DNA from: Acinetobacter pittii ANC 4050 | Lineage (GTDB): Bacteria; Pseudomonadota; Gammaproteobacteria; Pseudomonadales; Moraxellaceae | DNA length: 64,000 nt | Assembly (NCBI RefSeq): GCF_000399685.1 | Contig: NZ_KB976987.1 | Location: 749,196 to 813,195 of the forward strand | Reading direction: 5' to 3' | Shown here: piece after piece, positions 18,912-28,425 of the stretch | Layout of the letters: each line of letters begins with the position of its first letter | Numbering within the stretch: position 1 is the first letter of the stretch | Translations under genes and position numbers: made by a program | Notes under the pieces: model-generated | Told to the model about the DNA's origin: nothing | What the model saw: only the letters and a program-made list of their open reading frames with translations | Database searches by the model: none

Positions 18912-19664
18912 ATGCAAAACTCTGGACAGACGACTTCGGCAGAAAGTTCGTTGCAAAAGAAAAATTTTTTAAACACCAATAAGCCTTTATTTATTGGTGC
19001 TGCCATTTTAATGAGTGGTTGTTTTGCGCTCGGCTATACAATTGGGCACCGTCAAGGTTTAACTGTTGTTGGTTACGATGCAGATGCAGAGCAATTGGTT
19101 GAAGTAGTGCAAAAGCAAAAAACAGCTTTAGATGCAGTTAACAAAAGCTTAAACGCGGCAGTACAAGAGCGTGATGTGGCTGTGACCAATGCAAATGATC
19201 TGTTTGAAGCGCTTAATCAAGCGAATGCCGATAAAACTCAGCAAGAAGGTATGAGTAATATCTACCGTGAGATTTTGAGACAGCGTGGTGGTTTAAGCTT
19301 AACGATTCAAAATCTGGCCATTAAGCCTTTACCTGAAAATGCTTATGAATATCAGCTAGATTTAGTGCAAGTAAGTCCAAGTAAGCGCCGTGCTTTAGGA
19401 TCGGTTGAAATAAGATTGATCAAAGATACTGAAGTTTTAGTGGTACCACTTGAAGCGAAGAACTTTAACTTTACTGACTTTGAACGTTTAACAGGTCGTT
19501 GGACGATGCCTAAAGGTTTTACGCCTCAATTTATTGAAGTGCGTTTAACAGGCGGCTCTGAAACACCAGTTATTAAACGTTTTAGTTGGCAGCGTGGTAA
19601 ACCTGTCGAAACATCTTCTGCTTTTGTAGCAGAAATTCCTCAAGCTGAAGCAAATTCACAATAG
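18912..19664 (+). CDS. Membrane-anchored coiled-coil protein, DUF6776-like
   Basis: With this start the protein has 250 residues. A short cytoplasmic N terminus leads to one membrane helix (PLFIGAAILMSGCFALGYTIG, about residues 25-45). A heptad-rich helix follows (about 65-120: VEVVQKQKTALDAVNKSLNAAVQERD), then a beta-rich C-terminal domain of about 130 residues. This plan resembles the DUF6776 family of gammaproteobacterial proteins with unknown function. The GAG at 18903 is 6 bases before the ATG at 18912. The ATG at 18906 is also possible, and the one at 18873 is inside a hairpin. It sits directly upstream of clpS. Confidence 0.65.
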   Translation: MQNSGQTTSAESSLQKKNFLNTNKPLFIGAAILMSGCFALGYTIGHRQGLTVVGYDADAEQLVEVVQKQKTALDAVNKSLNAAVQERDVAVTNANDLFEALNQANADKTQQEGMSNIYREILRQRGGLSLTIQNLAIKPLPENAYEYQLDLVQVSPSKRRALGSVEIRLIKDTEVLVVPLEAKNFNFTDFERLTGRWTMPKGFTPQFIEVRLTGGSETPVIKRFSWQRGKPVETSSAFVAEIPQAEANSQ

Positions 19665-19673
19665 TAACATCCT

Positions 19674-20087
19674 ATGCGAACAAATAAGCGTCAAACAAAC
19701 TTAAAAGATATCAAGGCTTCTTTTCAGCAGTCTGGCTATGTCGATTGGCACTTCCATCCACGCTTAAGTGATTCGCAAAACGAAGATCATGACGGAGAGG
19801 TTGTTGTACAAACAGCCCCTCCAGAACTCAAGCGTCCCCCATTATATGCAGTCGTATTAATGAATGACGATTACACCCCAATGGACTTTGTAATTGAAAT
19901 TTTACAACAATACTTTGCAATGAATCTTGACCAAGCAACTCAAGTAATGCTAACAGTACACTATGAAGGTAAAGGTATTGCCGGAGTATATCCAAGAGAC
20001 ATCGCGGAAACTAAGGCAAACCTTGTTAATAATTACGCTCGATCGCAAGGTCATCCATTACTTTGCCAGATTGAGCCTAAAGCATAA
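19674..20087 (+). CDS. clpS: ATP-dependent Clp protease adaptor ClpS
   Basis: The 137-aa adaptor hands N-end-rule substrates to ClpA. The core has [22 protein letters not shown], with the conserved NDDxTPMxFV that reads the N-terminal residue, and later [18 protein letters not shown], which contacts the ClpA N domain. The N-terminal extension of about 55 residues is longer than in E. coli ClpS. It is 9 bases upstream of clpA, the standard gene pair. Confidence 0.95.
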   Translation: MRTNKRQTNLKDIKASFQQSGYVDWHFHPRLSDSQNEDHDGEVVVQTAPPELKRPPLYAVVLMNDDYTPMDFVIEILQQYFAMNLDQATQVMLTVHYEGKGIAGVYPRDIAETKANLVNNYARSQGHPLLCQIEPKA

Positions 20088-20096
20088 GGGGGTTAC

Positions 20097-22373
20097 ATGC
20101 TCAGTCGTCAATTAGAAGTATCATTACGTTTGGCTGTTAGCATGGCTCGTCAAAAGAGACATGAGTTTCTTACAGTCGAACACTTATTATTAGCATTACT
20201 CGACAACGATTCAGCCGTGAATGCACTCAAAGCATGTGGGGCTGATATAGTTTCTTTGCGTAAAGAATTAGAAGAATATGTAGAACAACATACTCCTAAG
20301 CTTGGCGAAAATAGCGAGCAAGCTCCACATCCAACAGAAAGTTTCGACCGCATTTTGCAACGTGCTATTTTCCACGTGCAATCAAGTGGCGGCGATCGTA
20401 CTGTTGAAGGTGCGGATGTTTTGGTCGCAATGTACTCAGAGCGTGATTCTTTTGCTGTGTATTTACTTAAACGTCATCAGATCAATCGCTTGACATTAAC
20501 TCAATACTTGTCTCATGGGACACGTAAAGACGAAGTGCAGGTTGAAGAAGAAGTTGAAGATATTGAAGGTGAAACCAGCGCAGGCAATGCAGGGCCATTA
20601 GAGCTTTATACGCTGAACTTAAATGTTGAAGCGCAAAAAGGCAAAACTGACCCACTGATTGGTCGTGAAAAAGAAATTGAGCGTACAGCACAAATTTTGT
20701 GCCGCCGTCGCAAAAATAACCCATTACTTGTAGGTGATCCAGGTGTTGGTAAAACCTCGATTGCTGAAGGTCTGGCATGGTTAATTGTGAATGGTAAAGC
20801 ACCTAAACCTTTAAGTCAGGCTGAAATCTATAGTCTGGACATTGGTGCATTGGTTGCTGGAACGAAATATCGTGGCGACTTTGAAAAACGTTTAAAACAA
20901 CTGCTTAATGCATTGAAGAAAAATCCAAATGCGATTTTATTCATTGATGAGATTCATATGATCATTGGTGCAGGCTCAAGTATGGGCAGCACAATGGATG
21001 CTTCAAATCTCATTAAGCCAGCTTTAGCTAATGGTACTTTACGTTGTATTGGTTCAACGACTTTCCAAGAATATCGTCAGGTTTTTGAAAAAGACCATGC
21101 GTTATCACGTCGTTTCCAAAAAATTGACGTTAATGAGCCAAGTATTTCGGAAACGATTGATATTTTGCGTGGATTGAAAACTAAGTTTGAAGATTTCCAC
21201 CACGTACAATATGACGATAAAGCCTTGGTATCAGCTGTAGAACTTTCTGCTAAATTTATTAATGATCGTTTCTTGCCTGATAAAGCGATTGATGTCATTG
21301 ATGAAGCAGGTGCTCAGCGTCGTCTGAAAGCTGAAAGTGATGATAGCTTGATTACGGTAGAGAATATCGAGGATATCGTTTCTAAGATCGCTCGTATTCC
21401 GCCAAAAACTGTATCTAAAGATGATAAGTCAGTGCTTGAAAATCTTGAGCGTGATTTGAAACGTGTGGTGTTTGGTCAAGATGAAGCAATCACTGCATTA
21501 GGTTCAGCGATCAAATTATCTCGCGCTGGATTGAAATCACCAGATAAACCAGTGGGTAGTTTTGTTTTTGCTGGCCCAACTGGGGTGGGTAAAACCGAGG
21601 TTACTAAACAGCTGGCGAAATTGTTAGGTGTGGAGCTTGTACGTTTCGATATGTCTGAATATATGGAACGTCATGCAGTTTCACGTTTAATTGGTGCACC
21701 TCCGGGGTATGTGGGTTATGACCAAGGTGGTTTGCTCACTGATGCGATTCATAAAAATCCGCATTGCGTCTTGTTGCTTGATGAAATTGAGAAAGCACAT
21801 CCAGATGTGTTTAATCTCTTGCTACAAATCATGGACCATGGTGCGTTGACGGATAACAATGGACGCAAGTCAGACTTTAGAAATGTGATTATTGTTTTGA
21901 CTACGAATATTGGTGCGGAAAGTATTTCACGTGCGAGCATTGGTTTTACAGAACAAGATCATAGTTCTGATAACCAAGAGGCGATGAAACGTGCTTTCTC
22001 ACCAGAGTTCCGTAACCGTCTAGATGGCGTTATTCAATTCAAAGCATTACCAACTACTGTGATTGAGTCTGTAGTCGACAAATTCTTAACTGAACTGCAA
22101 GCACAATTGGATGAAAAACAAGTTGTTCTTGATGTCGATCAAAGTGCACGAGATTGGTTAGCAACAAACGGTTATGATCGTTTAATGGGTGCTCGTCCAA
22201 TGCAACGTCTCATTCAGGAACATTTGAAGAAACCACTCGCTGAAATGATTCTGTTTGGTGAACTTGCAGATCATGGTGGTAATGTGGCTGTATCAGTGAA
22301 AAAAGAAGATGGCAAAGCTGTCGGCTTGAAACTTGAAGTGTTTGAAGATCATCATACGGCAGAACCAGCGTAA
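20097..22373 (+). CDS. clpA: ATP-dependent Clp protease ATP-binding subunit ClpA
   Basis: The 758-aa AAA+ unfoldase works with ClpP. An N domain (about 1-140) binds ClpS. The first ATPase module has its Walker A (GDPGVGKTS) near residue 213. The second has GPTGVGKTE near 493 and Walker B LLLDEIEKAHPDVFN. The length is that of E. coli ClpA. The strong ribosome site AAGGGGG precedes the start. No clpP is next to it, which is normal. A hairpin at 22398 may end its transcript. Confidence 0.97.
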   Translation: MLSRQLEVSLRLAVSMARQKRHEFLTVEHLLLALLDNDSAVNALKACGADIVSLRKELEEYVEQHTPKLGENSEQAPHPTESFDRILQRAIFHVQSSGGDRTVEGADVLVAMYSERDSFAVYLLKRHQINRLTLTQYLSHGTRKDEVQVEEEVEDIEGETSAGNAGPLELYTLNLNVEAQKGKTDPLIGREKEIERTAQILCRRRKNNPLLVGDPGVGKTSIAEGLAWLIVNGKAPKPLSQAEIYSLDIGALVAGTKYRGDFEKRLKQLLNALKKNPNAILFIDEIHMIIGAGSSMGSTMDASNLIKPALANGTLRCIGSTTFQEYRQVFEKDHALSRRFQKIDVNEPSISETIDILRGLKTKFEDFHHVQYDDKALVSAVELSAKFINDRFLPDKAIDVIDEAGAQRRLKAESDDSLITVENIEDIVSKIARIPPKTVSKDDKSVLENLERDLKRVVFGQDEAITALGSAIKLSRAGLKSPDKPVGSFVFAGPTGVGKTEVTKQLAKLLGVELVRFDMSEYMERHAVSRLIGAPPGYVGYDQGGLLTDAIHKNPHCVLLLDEIEKAHPDVFNLLLQIMDHGALTDNNGRKSDFRNVIIVLTTNIGAESISRASIGFTEQDHSSDNQEAMKRAFSPEFRNRLDGVIQFKALPTTVIESVVDKFLTELQAQLDEKQVVLDVDQSARDWLATNGYDRLMGARPMQRLIQEHLKKPLAEMILFGELADHGGNVAVSVKKEDGKAVGLKLEVFEDHHTAEPA

Positions 22374-22376
22374 CTT

Positions 22377-22739
22377 ATGTTAATTGATAGTCTTGCTATA
22401 ACCCGAATACTTAGTGTATTCGGGTTATTTATTATCACAGCAATTGCTGAAATTCTGGGTTGTTATTTTCCTTATCTGATTTTAAAAGAAGGTAAGTCAG
22501 CTTGGTTGTGGATACCTACAGCCTTAAGTCTAGCTATCTTCGTATGGTTGTTGACCCTACATCCAGCAGCTTCTGGACGCATTTATGCTGCATATGGCGG
22601 TATCTATATTTTTACTGCGCTCATGTGGTTACGCTTTGTTGATCAGGTTGGATTAACCAGATGGGATCTATTAGGTGGTCTAATTGTGCTTTGTGGAGCG
22701 AGCTTAATTATTTTGCAGCCTCAAGGATTGATTCGCTAA
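22377..22739 (+). CDS. YnfA-family small membrane protein
   Basis: This four-helix membrane protein (120 aa as drawn) contains the family core [22 protein letters not shown] and [17 protein letters not shown]. YnfA proteins are small multidrug resistance-like, but transport is not firmly established. The only usable ATG (22377) is four bases after the clpA stop. It gives about ten extra N-terminal residues compared with E. coli YnfA. Those codons form one arm of a terminator-like hairpin. The true start, or whether the gene is well translated, is therefore uncertain. Confidence 0.75.
   Translation: MLIDSLAITRILSVFGLFIITAIAEILGCYFPYLILKEGKSAWLWIPTALSLAIFVWLLTLHPAASGRIYAAYGGIYIFTALMWLRFVDQVGLTRWDLLGGLIVLCGASLIILQPQGLIR
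22398..22428 (+). terminator. Terminator-like hairpin inside the 5' end of ynfA
   Basis: ATAACCCGAATAC and GTATTCGGGTTAT form a 13-bp stem with a 5-base loop, then TTATTATC. It would suit clpA as a terminator, but it lies within the ynfA frame. Confidence 0.6.
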
Positions 22740-22796
22740 TAGGTAATTGAATCAAATCTTAAGCGAAAAAATAAGAAGTTTTTTCAAAAAAAAGAC

Positions 22797-22825
22797 TTGT
22801 CAAACTCATCAACAATGCGTATTTT
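22797..22825 (+). promoter_or_regulatory. Sigma70 promoter of the DAHP synthase leader
   Basis: TTGTCA (22797-22802), a 17-base spacer and TATTTT (22820-22825). Transcription would start near 22832, about 30 bases before the first leader ORF. Confidence 0.6.
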
Positions 22826-22861
22826 AGATTCAAGGAACATTTTTTAATATTTGAGATAAAG

Positions 22862-22918
22862 ATGTTAAATCTATCTGTGAACACTAACGCTTACTATTAT
22901 TTTTGGCAATTTAGATAG
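22862..22918 (+). CDS. Aromatic leader peptide 1 of DAHP synthase attenuator
   Basis: The 18-codon ORF encodes MLNLSVNTNAYYYFWQFR, with Tyr-Tyr-Tyr-Phe-Trp-Gln-Phe at codons 11-17. It starts about 30 bases after a good promoter and ends 48 bases before an intrinsic terminator stem. This is the layout of a ribosome-mediated transcription attenuator in which scarcity of charged Tyr, Phe or Trp tRNA stalls the ribosome. The gene downstream makes the first enzyme of aromatic amino acid synthesis. The ribosome site is weak (GAG 8 bases upstream). Confidence 0.8.
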   Translation: MLNLSVNTNAYYYFWQFR

Positions 22919-22989
22919 TTGCCTGAGCGTATTCGGGCATGAGAAAGTTGCCCATCATAGTTAATACCTGATCGGCAACCCCGATCAGG
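22905..22989 (+). promoter_or_regulatory. Attenuator hairpins: pause, anti-antiterminator and antiterminator
   Basis: Several pairings exclude one another. A: GGCAA (22905) with TTGCC (22919). E: TGCCTGA (22920) with TCGGGCA (22933). B: GGGCA (22935) with TGCCC (22949). C: GTTGCC (22947) with GGCAAC (22974). D: the terminator at 22967-22989. A ribosome stalled on the Tyr codons leaves E free to form, which frees the 3' arm of B so that C can form and break D. A ribosome at the stop codon covers the 5' arm of E, so B and then D form. Confidence 0.6.
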
Positions 22990-22996
22990 TTTTTTT
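22967..22996 (+). terminator. Attenuator terminator upstream of DAHP synthase
   Basis: CCTGATCGG and CCGATCAGG pair around CAACC, followed by seven T. It stands upstream of the structural gene, not after one. Confidence 0.9.
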
Positions 22997-23029
22997 ATGC
23001 TTTATCTTTTTTGAATCGAGGAACTTAAA

Positions 23030-23122
23030 ATGAACAACATGACTTATTCGTACTTTAGCAACTTTTATTGGTTTTACTTTTGCTTACCTTTACCAACGAA
23101 TAGATCCAAAACGCTCAAATAA
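23030..23122 (+). CDS. Aromatic leader peptide 2 upstream of DAHP synthase
   Basis: This is a 30-codon ORF whose residues 6-17 read YSYFSNFYWFYF: four Tyr, four Phe and one Trp in twelve positions. It has a good ribosome site (GAGGA, 7 to 8 bases before the ATG) and lies after the attenuator terminator, so it is transcribed only on readthrough. Its stop is 40 bases before the DAHP synthase start. It is not a shadow of another gene, because no other frame here codes for anything. The composition strongly suggests a second sensing step, probably acting on translation. That role is inference. Confidence 0.75.
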   Translation: MNNMTYSYFSNFYWFYFCLPLPTNRSKTLK

Positions 23123-23128
23123 ATGATC

Positions 23129-23149
23129 GGACTGAGTAGATTGCAGTCC
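23129..23149 (+). promoter_or_regulatory. Hairpin next to the DAHP synthase ribosome site
   Basis: GGACTG and CAGTCC pair around a 9-base loop, two bases before the ribosome site AAGGA (23151). There is no T-run, so an effect on translation is more likely than termination. Confidence 0.5.
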
Positions 23150-23162
23150 CAAGGAAAAACCA

Positions 23163-24218
23163 ATGAATGCCCTAAATACTTTACTGACTCAAACCAATAC
23201 AAAAGAAACACCAGTTAGTTTACCTATCCAGTTAAAAGCGAAATATCCGCTTGCACACACTTTCGCACGTCAAATTGCCGAACACCGTCAAATTATTCAA
23301 AATATTCTTAACGGCAAAGATCATCGTCTAATGGTAATTACAGGGCCTTGTTCAATTCATGATCCAGTCGCGGTACTTGAATACGCTGAAAAACTGCAAA
23401 AACTACAAGAAAAAATAAAAGATCAAATTTTTATCATAATGCGCACATACATTGAAAAGCCACGCACAACTGTGGGCTGGAAGGGCTTCATGTATGATCC
23501 AAATTTAGATGGTTCATCAAATTTACAACTTGGTTTAGAAAAGTCTCGTGAACTGTACCTACAAATTATTGAAAAAGGTTTGCCAATTGCCAGTGAAATT
23601 TTAAGCCCAATGGCAACTGGGTATTTTGATGATTTATTAGCATGGGGGGCAATTGGTGCTCGTACCAGTGAGTCTCAGATTCATCGTGAGATCTCAAGTC
23701 ATATGCCATACAGTATTGGTTTTAAGAATGGTACTGATGGTTCTATTCAGATTGCATTAGATGCGATACAGTCAGCACAAAATGAACATCAATTTTTAGG
23801 TATGAACCAACAAGGCTTGCCTTCGGTGATTCAGAGTGCTGGCAACCCATTACCGCACTTGATCTTGCGTGGAGCAAATCATGGTCCAAACTATGATTTA
23901 GCTTCAATTCAGGCGATACGCGAAAAGTACAAACAAAATCTACCTGCACTGGTGATAGATTGTAGTCATGGTAATAGTGGCAAAGATCCGTTGCGTCAGC
24001 CGGAAGTATTACAGCAAATCGTTGCTGAACGTTTAAAAACACAAGTTAGAGGGGTCATGATTGAAAGTCATTTGGTTGATGGTAATCAAAAGATTTCTTG
24101 TGATATGACTTATGGCCAGTCAGTAACCGATGGTTGCTTAGGGTGGGAAAAAACAGAGCAACTTTTGTTAAGTGTATCTGAGCAATTAAAAGCGAAAGTG
24201 TTAGCCCATTCCGCTTAA
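23163..24218 (+). CDS. 3-deoxy-7-phosphoheptulonate (DAHP) synthase, class I
   Basis: The 351-aa enzyme condenses phosphoenolpyruvate and erythrose-4-phosphate, the entry to the shikimate pathway. It has the AroG-type motifs MVITGPCSIHDP, RTYIEKPRTTVGWKG and the metal-binding DCSHGNSGKDP. The length is that of the E. coli AroF/AroG/AroH family with its N-terminal feedback segment. Which isozyme it is, by inhibitor, cannot be read with confidence. AAGGA lies 7 bases before the ATG. Expression is probably controlled by the tandem aromatic leader upstream. Confidence 0.93.
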   Translation: MNALNTLLTQTNTKETPVSLPIQLKAKYPLAHTFARQIAEHRQIIQNILNGKDHRLMVITGPCSIHDPVAVLEYAEKLQKLQEKIKDQIFIIMRTYIEKPRTTVGWKGFMYDPNLDGSSNLQLGLEKSRELYLQIIEKGLPIASEILSPMATGYFDDLLAWGAIGARTSESQIHREISSHMPYSIGFKNGTDGSIQIALDAIQSAQNEHQFLGMNQQGLPSVIQSAGNPLPHLILRGANHGPNYDLASIQAIREKYKQNLPALVIDCSHGNSGKDPLRQPEVLQQIVAERLKTQVRGVMIESHLVDGNQKISCDMTYGQSVTDGCLGWEKTEQLLLSVSEQLKAKVLAHSA

Positions 24219-24235
24219 TTATTTATTGATGTAAA

Positions 24236-24261
24236 AAAGGGATCTGTAAGTAGATCCCTTT
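24236..24261. terminator. Bidirectional intrinsic terminator
   Basis: AAAGGGATCT and AGATCCCTTT pair around GTAAGT, with A-run and T-run flanks. It separates the DAHP synthase gene from the converging hydrolase gene. Confidence 0.88.
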
Positions 24262-24266
24262 ATTTT

Positions 24267-25184
24267 TTAAGAAGCATGCTTGAGTTCGGATAAGAATGTA
24301 GTGATTTCATGTCCAAACTTTTTAGGCTCGGTTAATAGAGGTGTATGGCCTGAGCGTTCAAAATATATTGCTTTTGCATGTTCAACACTATGGGCAATCA
24401 GTGTTTGCCCAGTTTCTGGATAAAGTGTCGAATTGCGACCAATAAAGAAGGTGGTTGGACATGCTAATTGCTGAATCGCTTCGCGATAATCTTCATTGTG
24501 ATAAAGATAATTTTCCACATACCAAAACAAGTAATCCAAACGTTGAATGGGTAATAAATATTTTTGTAGAAAAGGCTGTTTCAAAGCTGTTTTAAAAACT
24601 AAAGGACTAAATGGGTTACTACTTTGTAGTTCAATAAAATCTACCCAAAGACGGACCAGTTCTTGCCGATCTGGAAGCGATAGCTCATAAAGATATTTGG
24701 CATTTTTATGCTTTGCTAATAATTGATAGATATCATTTAATAATTGTTTGAACTGAGTGTGAAGAGGGCCAAATAAACCATATTCCCAAGTTGAATCTAC
24801 TGATATCTTTGGTGTCTGGTCAATATGTAAATAAGCTTTTAACTGCTGAGCTAGTTGAGCGTGTTTCATGCCGTGCATGGCAGTTGTCGCGCCCATTGAA
24901 TAACCCATCAAGATAAAGTTATTAAGTTTTAATTGATCTATTAAATGAGCAACGTCTTGCCAATGGCTAGAAATGGCATCTTGCTGGGGAATCGCACAAT
25001 TTTTTGAACCACCGAATCCGCGCCAGTCTGGAATAATAAATTCATATTCTTTGCGGTTTGCATAAATAAAAGGTAGCCACTGCCAACTTTGCATGCCAAG
25101 GCCAGATAAAACCAAAACAGGCTCACCACGACCAACACGGCGTACAAATAAATTTTCCCGATCGGGCATGGTGTAATACGGCAT
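24267..25184 (-). CDS. Alpha/beta hydrolase
   Basis: The 305-aa protein has an alpha/beta hydrolase fold. An oxyanion region (LSGLGMQSWQW) is followed by DWRGFGGS and the nucleophile elbow GYSMGA. The acid is near the GRNSTLYPETG segment and the catalytic His is in RSGHTPLL near the C terminus. The substrate is unknown. It starts two bases after the stop of the padR gene on the same strand, so the two form an operon and the hydrolase is probably under PadR control. Confidence 0.85.
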   Translation of the reverse strand: MPYYTMPDRENLFVRRVGRGEPVLVLSGLGMQSWQWLPFIYANRKEYEFIIPDWRGFGGSKNCAIPQQDAISSHWQDVAHLIDQLKLNNFILMGYSMGATTAMHGMKHAQLAQQLKAYLHIDQTPKISVDSTWEYGLFGPLHTQFKQLLNDIYQLLAKHKNAKYLYELSLPDRQELVRLWVDFIELQSSNPFSPLVFKTALKQPFLQKYLLPIQRLDYLFWYVENYLYHNEDYREAIQQLACPTTFFIGRNSTLYPETGQTLIAHSVEHAKAIYFERSGHTPLLTEPKKFGHEITTFLSELKHAS

Positions 25185-25186
25185 GG

Positions 25187-25747
25187 CTATTCTCCAGATG
25201 CGTTATCTTGGGCAAAGCGTTTTAATTGAGGGATGACTTGTTCCAACCATTTGATCCATTCACTTTCCATCGTAATCCCAAGTTCTAAGATCATTTTGTG
25301 GATATATAACACACGGTCATTTAGATCATCGCTGTCTTTAAAATCTTTATCATAAATACTTTGATAAAGTTTAAGCTTCTCTTGATGTAAACCAAGATGT
25401 CTTAACAGTTCAGGTAATATCTGATTATTGCTCAATTGTGCTTCAGCACGCAATCTAACCATTAAATCATCACGAAGCTGGGCAGGTTCACTTTGTTGAG
25501 TCATCCATGAAGCCAGTTCGATGCGTCCCAGTTGTTCAACCTGATAGGTTTTTTTTCGACCATTATCCATTTCATTTTCTAAAGTGGAAACCCAACCTTT
25601 TTTTAGCATGTTATTGAGTTCACGATAAATTTGCTGGTGAGTGGCATTCCAGAAAAAGCCCATTGAGCGGTCAAAGCGGCGGGCGAGTTCAAACCCTGTA
25701 CTTGGACGTTCAAGCAAGCTGGTCAATAAAACATGAGGAAGTGGCAT
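25187..25747 (-). CDS. PadR-family transcriptional repressor
   Basis: The protein (about 186 aa) has the PadR winged-helix domain at its N terminus: LPHVLLTSLLERPSTGFELARRF and then FFWNATHQQIYRELNNMLKKGWVS. A helical C-terminal dimerisation region (Vir_act_alpha_C type) follows. I start it at the ATG at 25747, because the upstream ATG at 25801 lies inside a palindromic operator. The gene is divergent from an FadH-like reductase gene. Two palindromes fill the space between them. PadR proteins usually repress a neighbouring gene and themselves, and release DNA on binding a small aromatic or lipid-like ligand. Confidence 0.85.
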   Translation of the reverse strand: MPLPHVLLTSLLERPSTGFELARRFDRSMGFFWNATHQQIYRELNNMLKKGWVSTLENEMDNGRKKTYQVEQLGRIELASWMTQQSEPAQLRDDLMVRLRAEAQLSNNQILPELLRHLGLHQEKLKLYQSIYDKDFKDSDDLNDRVLYIHKMILELGITMESEWIKWLEQVIPQLKRFAQDNASGE

Positions 25748-25790
25748 GGCAATCCAGTTTGTAAGCAAAAGTAAAGTGTGACTCATGAGA

Positions 25791-25810
25791 TTATGCAACA
25801 TGTTGCATAA
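25791..25810. promoter_or_regulatory. PadR operator 1
   Basis: TTATGCAACATGTTGCATAA is a perfect 20-bp palindrome. It overlaps a possible -35 TTGCAT for the rightward gene and lies between a TTGACT and a CATAAT/TAATCT for the leftward padR. Confidence 0.75.
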
Positions 25811-27907
<2,097 letters not shown>

Positions 27908-27979
27908 ATTTTAAATGGGCATTTCTTTTAAAGAGAAATGTCCATTAATTCACTCGTCAAATTATAGGATAGAAATACA

Positions 27980-28387
27980 ATGACACTTGAACCTACAAAA
28001 CAGTCTTTAGAAAAATGGCATCAAATGGTTCAAGCCGGTAATTTGTCAGATCTAAATGATTTGCTGGCAGATGAGGTAGTTTTTCGCTCACCAGTTGCTT
28101 ACAAACCTTATGAAGGAAAACAGGTTGTTTTCTTCATTCTTACCAATGTCATCCAAGTGTTCGAAAACTTTACCTATCATCGGGAGTTCTATACAGAAGA
28201 TGGTGAAAATGTAGTACTTGAGTTTAGTGCCAATGTCAGTGGTAAATCATTAAAAGGTATTGATATGATCCGTTTTAATAACGAGGGCAAGATTATTGAT
28301 TTTGAAGTAATGATCCGTCCAATGAGTGGCTTAGCAGCATTGGCTGAACAAATGGGTATAAGAATTGCCAAGTTTCAACCCCAATAA
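27980..28387 (+). CDS. NTF2/SnoaL-like fold protein
   Basis: The 135-aa protein starts with a helical stretch (SLEKWHQMVQAGNLSDLNDLLADEVVFRSP) and continues with beta strands ending in DMIRFNNEGKIIDFEVMIRP. That is the cone-shaped NTF2/SnoaL fold, used by isomerases, dehydratases and binding proteins alike. No catalytic residues can be assigned. It lies 72 bases after the FadH-like gene and may share its PadR-controlled transcript. Confidence 0.75.
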   Translation: MTLEPTKQSLEKWHQMVQAGNLSDLNDLLADEVVFRSPVAYKPYEGKQVVFFILTNVIQVFENFTYHREFYTEDGENVVLEFSANVSGKSLKGIDMIRFNNEGKIIDFEVMIRPMSGLAALAEQMGIRIAKFQPQ

Positions 28388-28394
28388 TTTTAGT

Positions 28395-28409
28395 AAATAG
28401 CCTAAGTAA
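28395..28409 (+). repeat. AAATAGCCTAAGYAA dispersed repeat, copy 1
   Basis: This copy reads AAATAGCCTAAGTAA. Four other copies in the same orientation occur at 56722, 59147, 59188 and 59222. All are intergenic. Confidence 0.7.
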
Positions 28410-28425
28410 TATAGAGATCAATAAA

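Noticed and set aside
22905..22989. Possible tRNA or riboswitch in the folded leader of DAHP synthase
   Set aside because: There is no cloverleaf, T-loop motif or known aptamer core. The leader ORF and competing hairpins explain the structure better.
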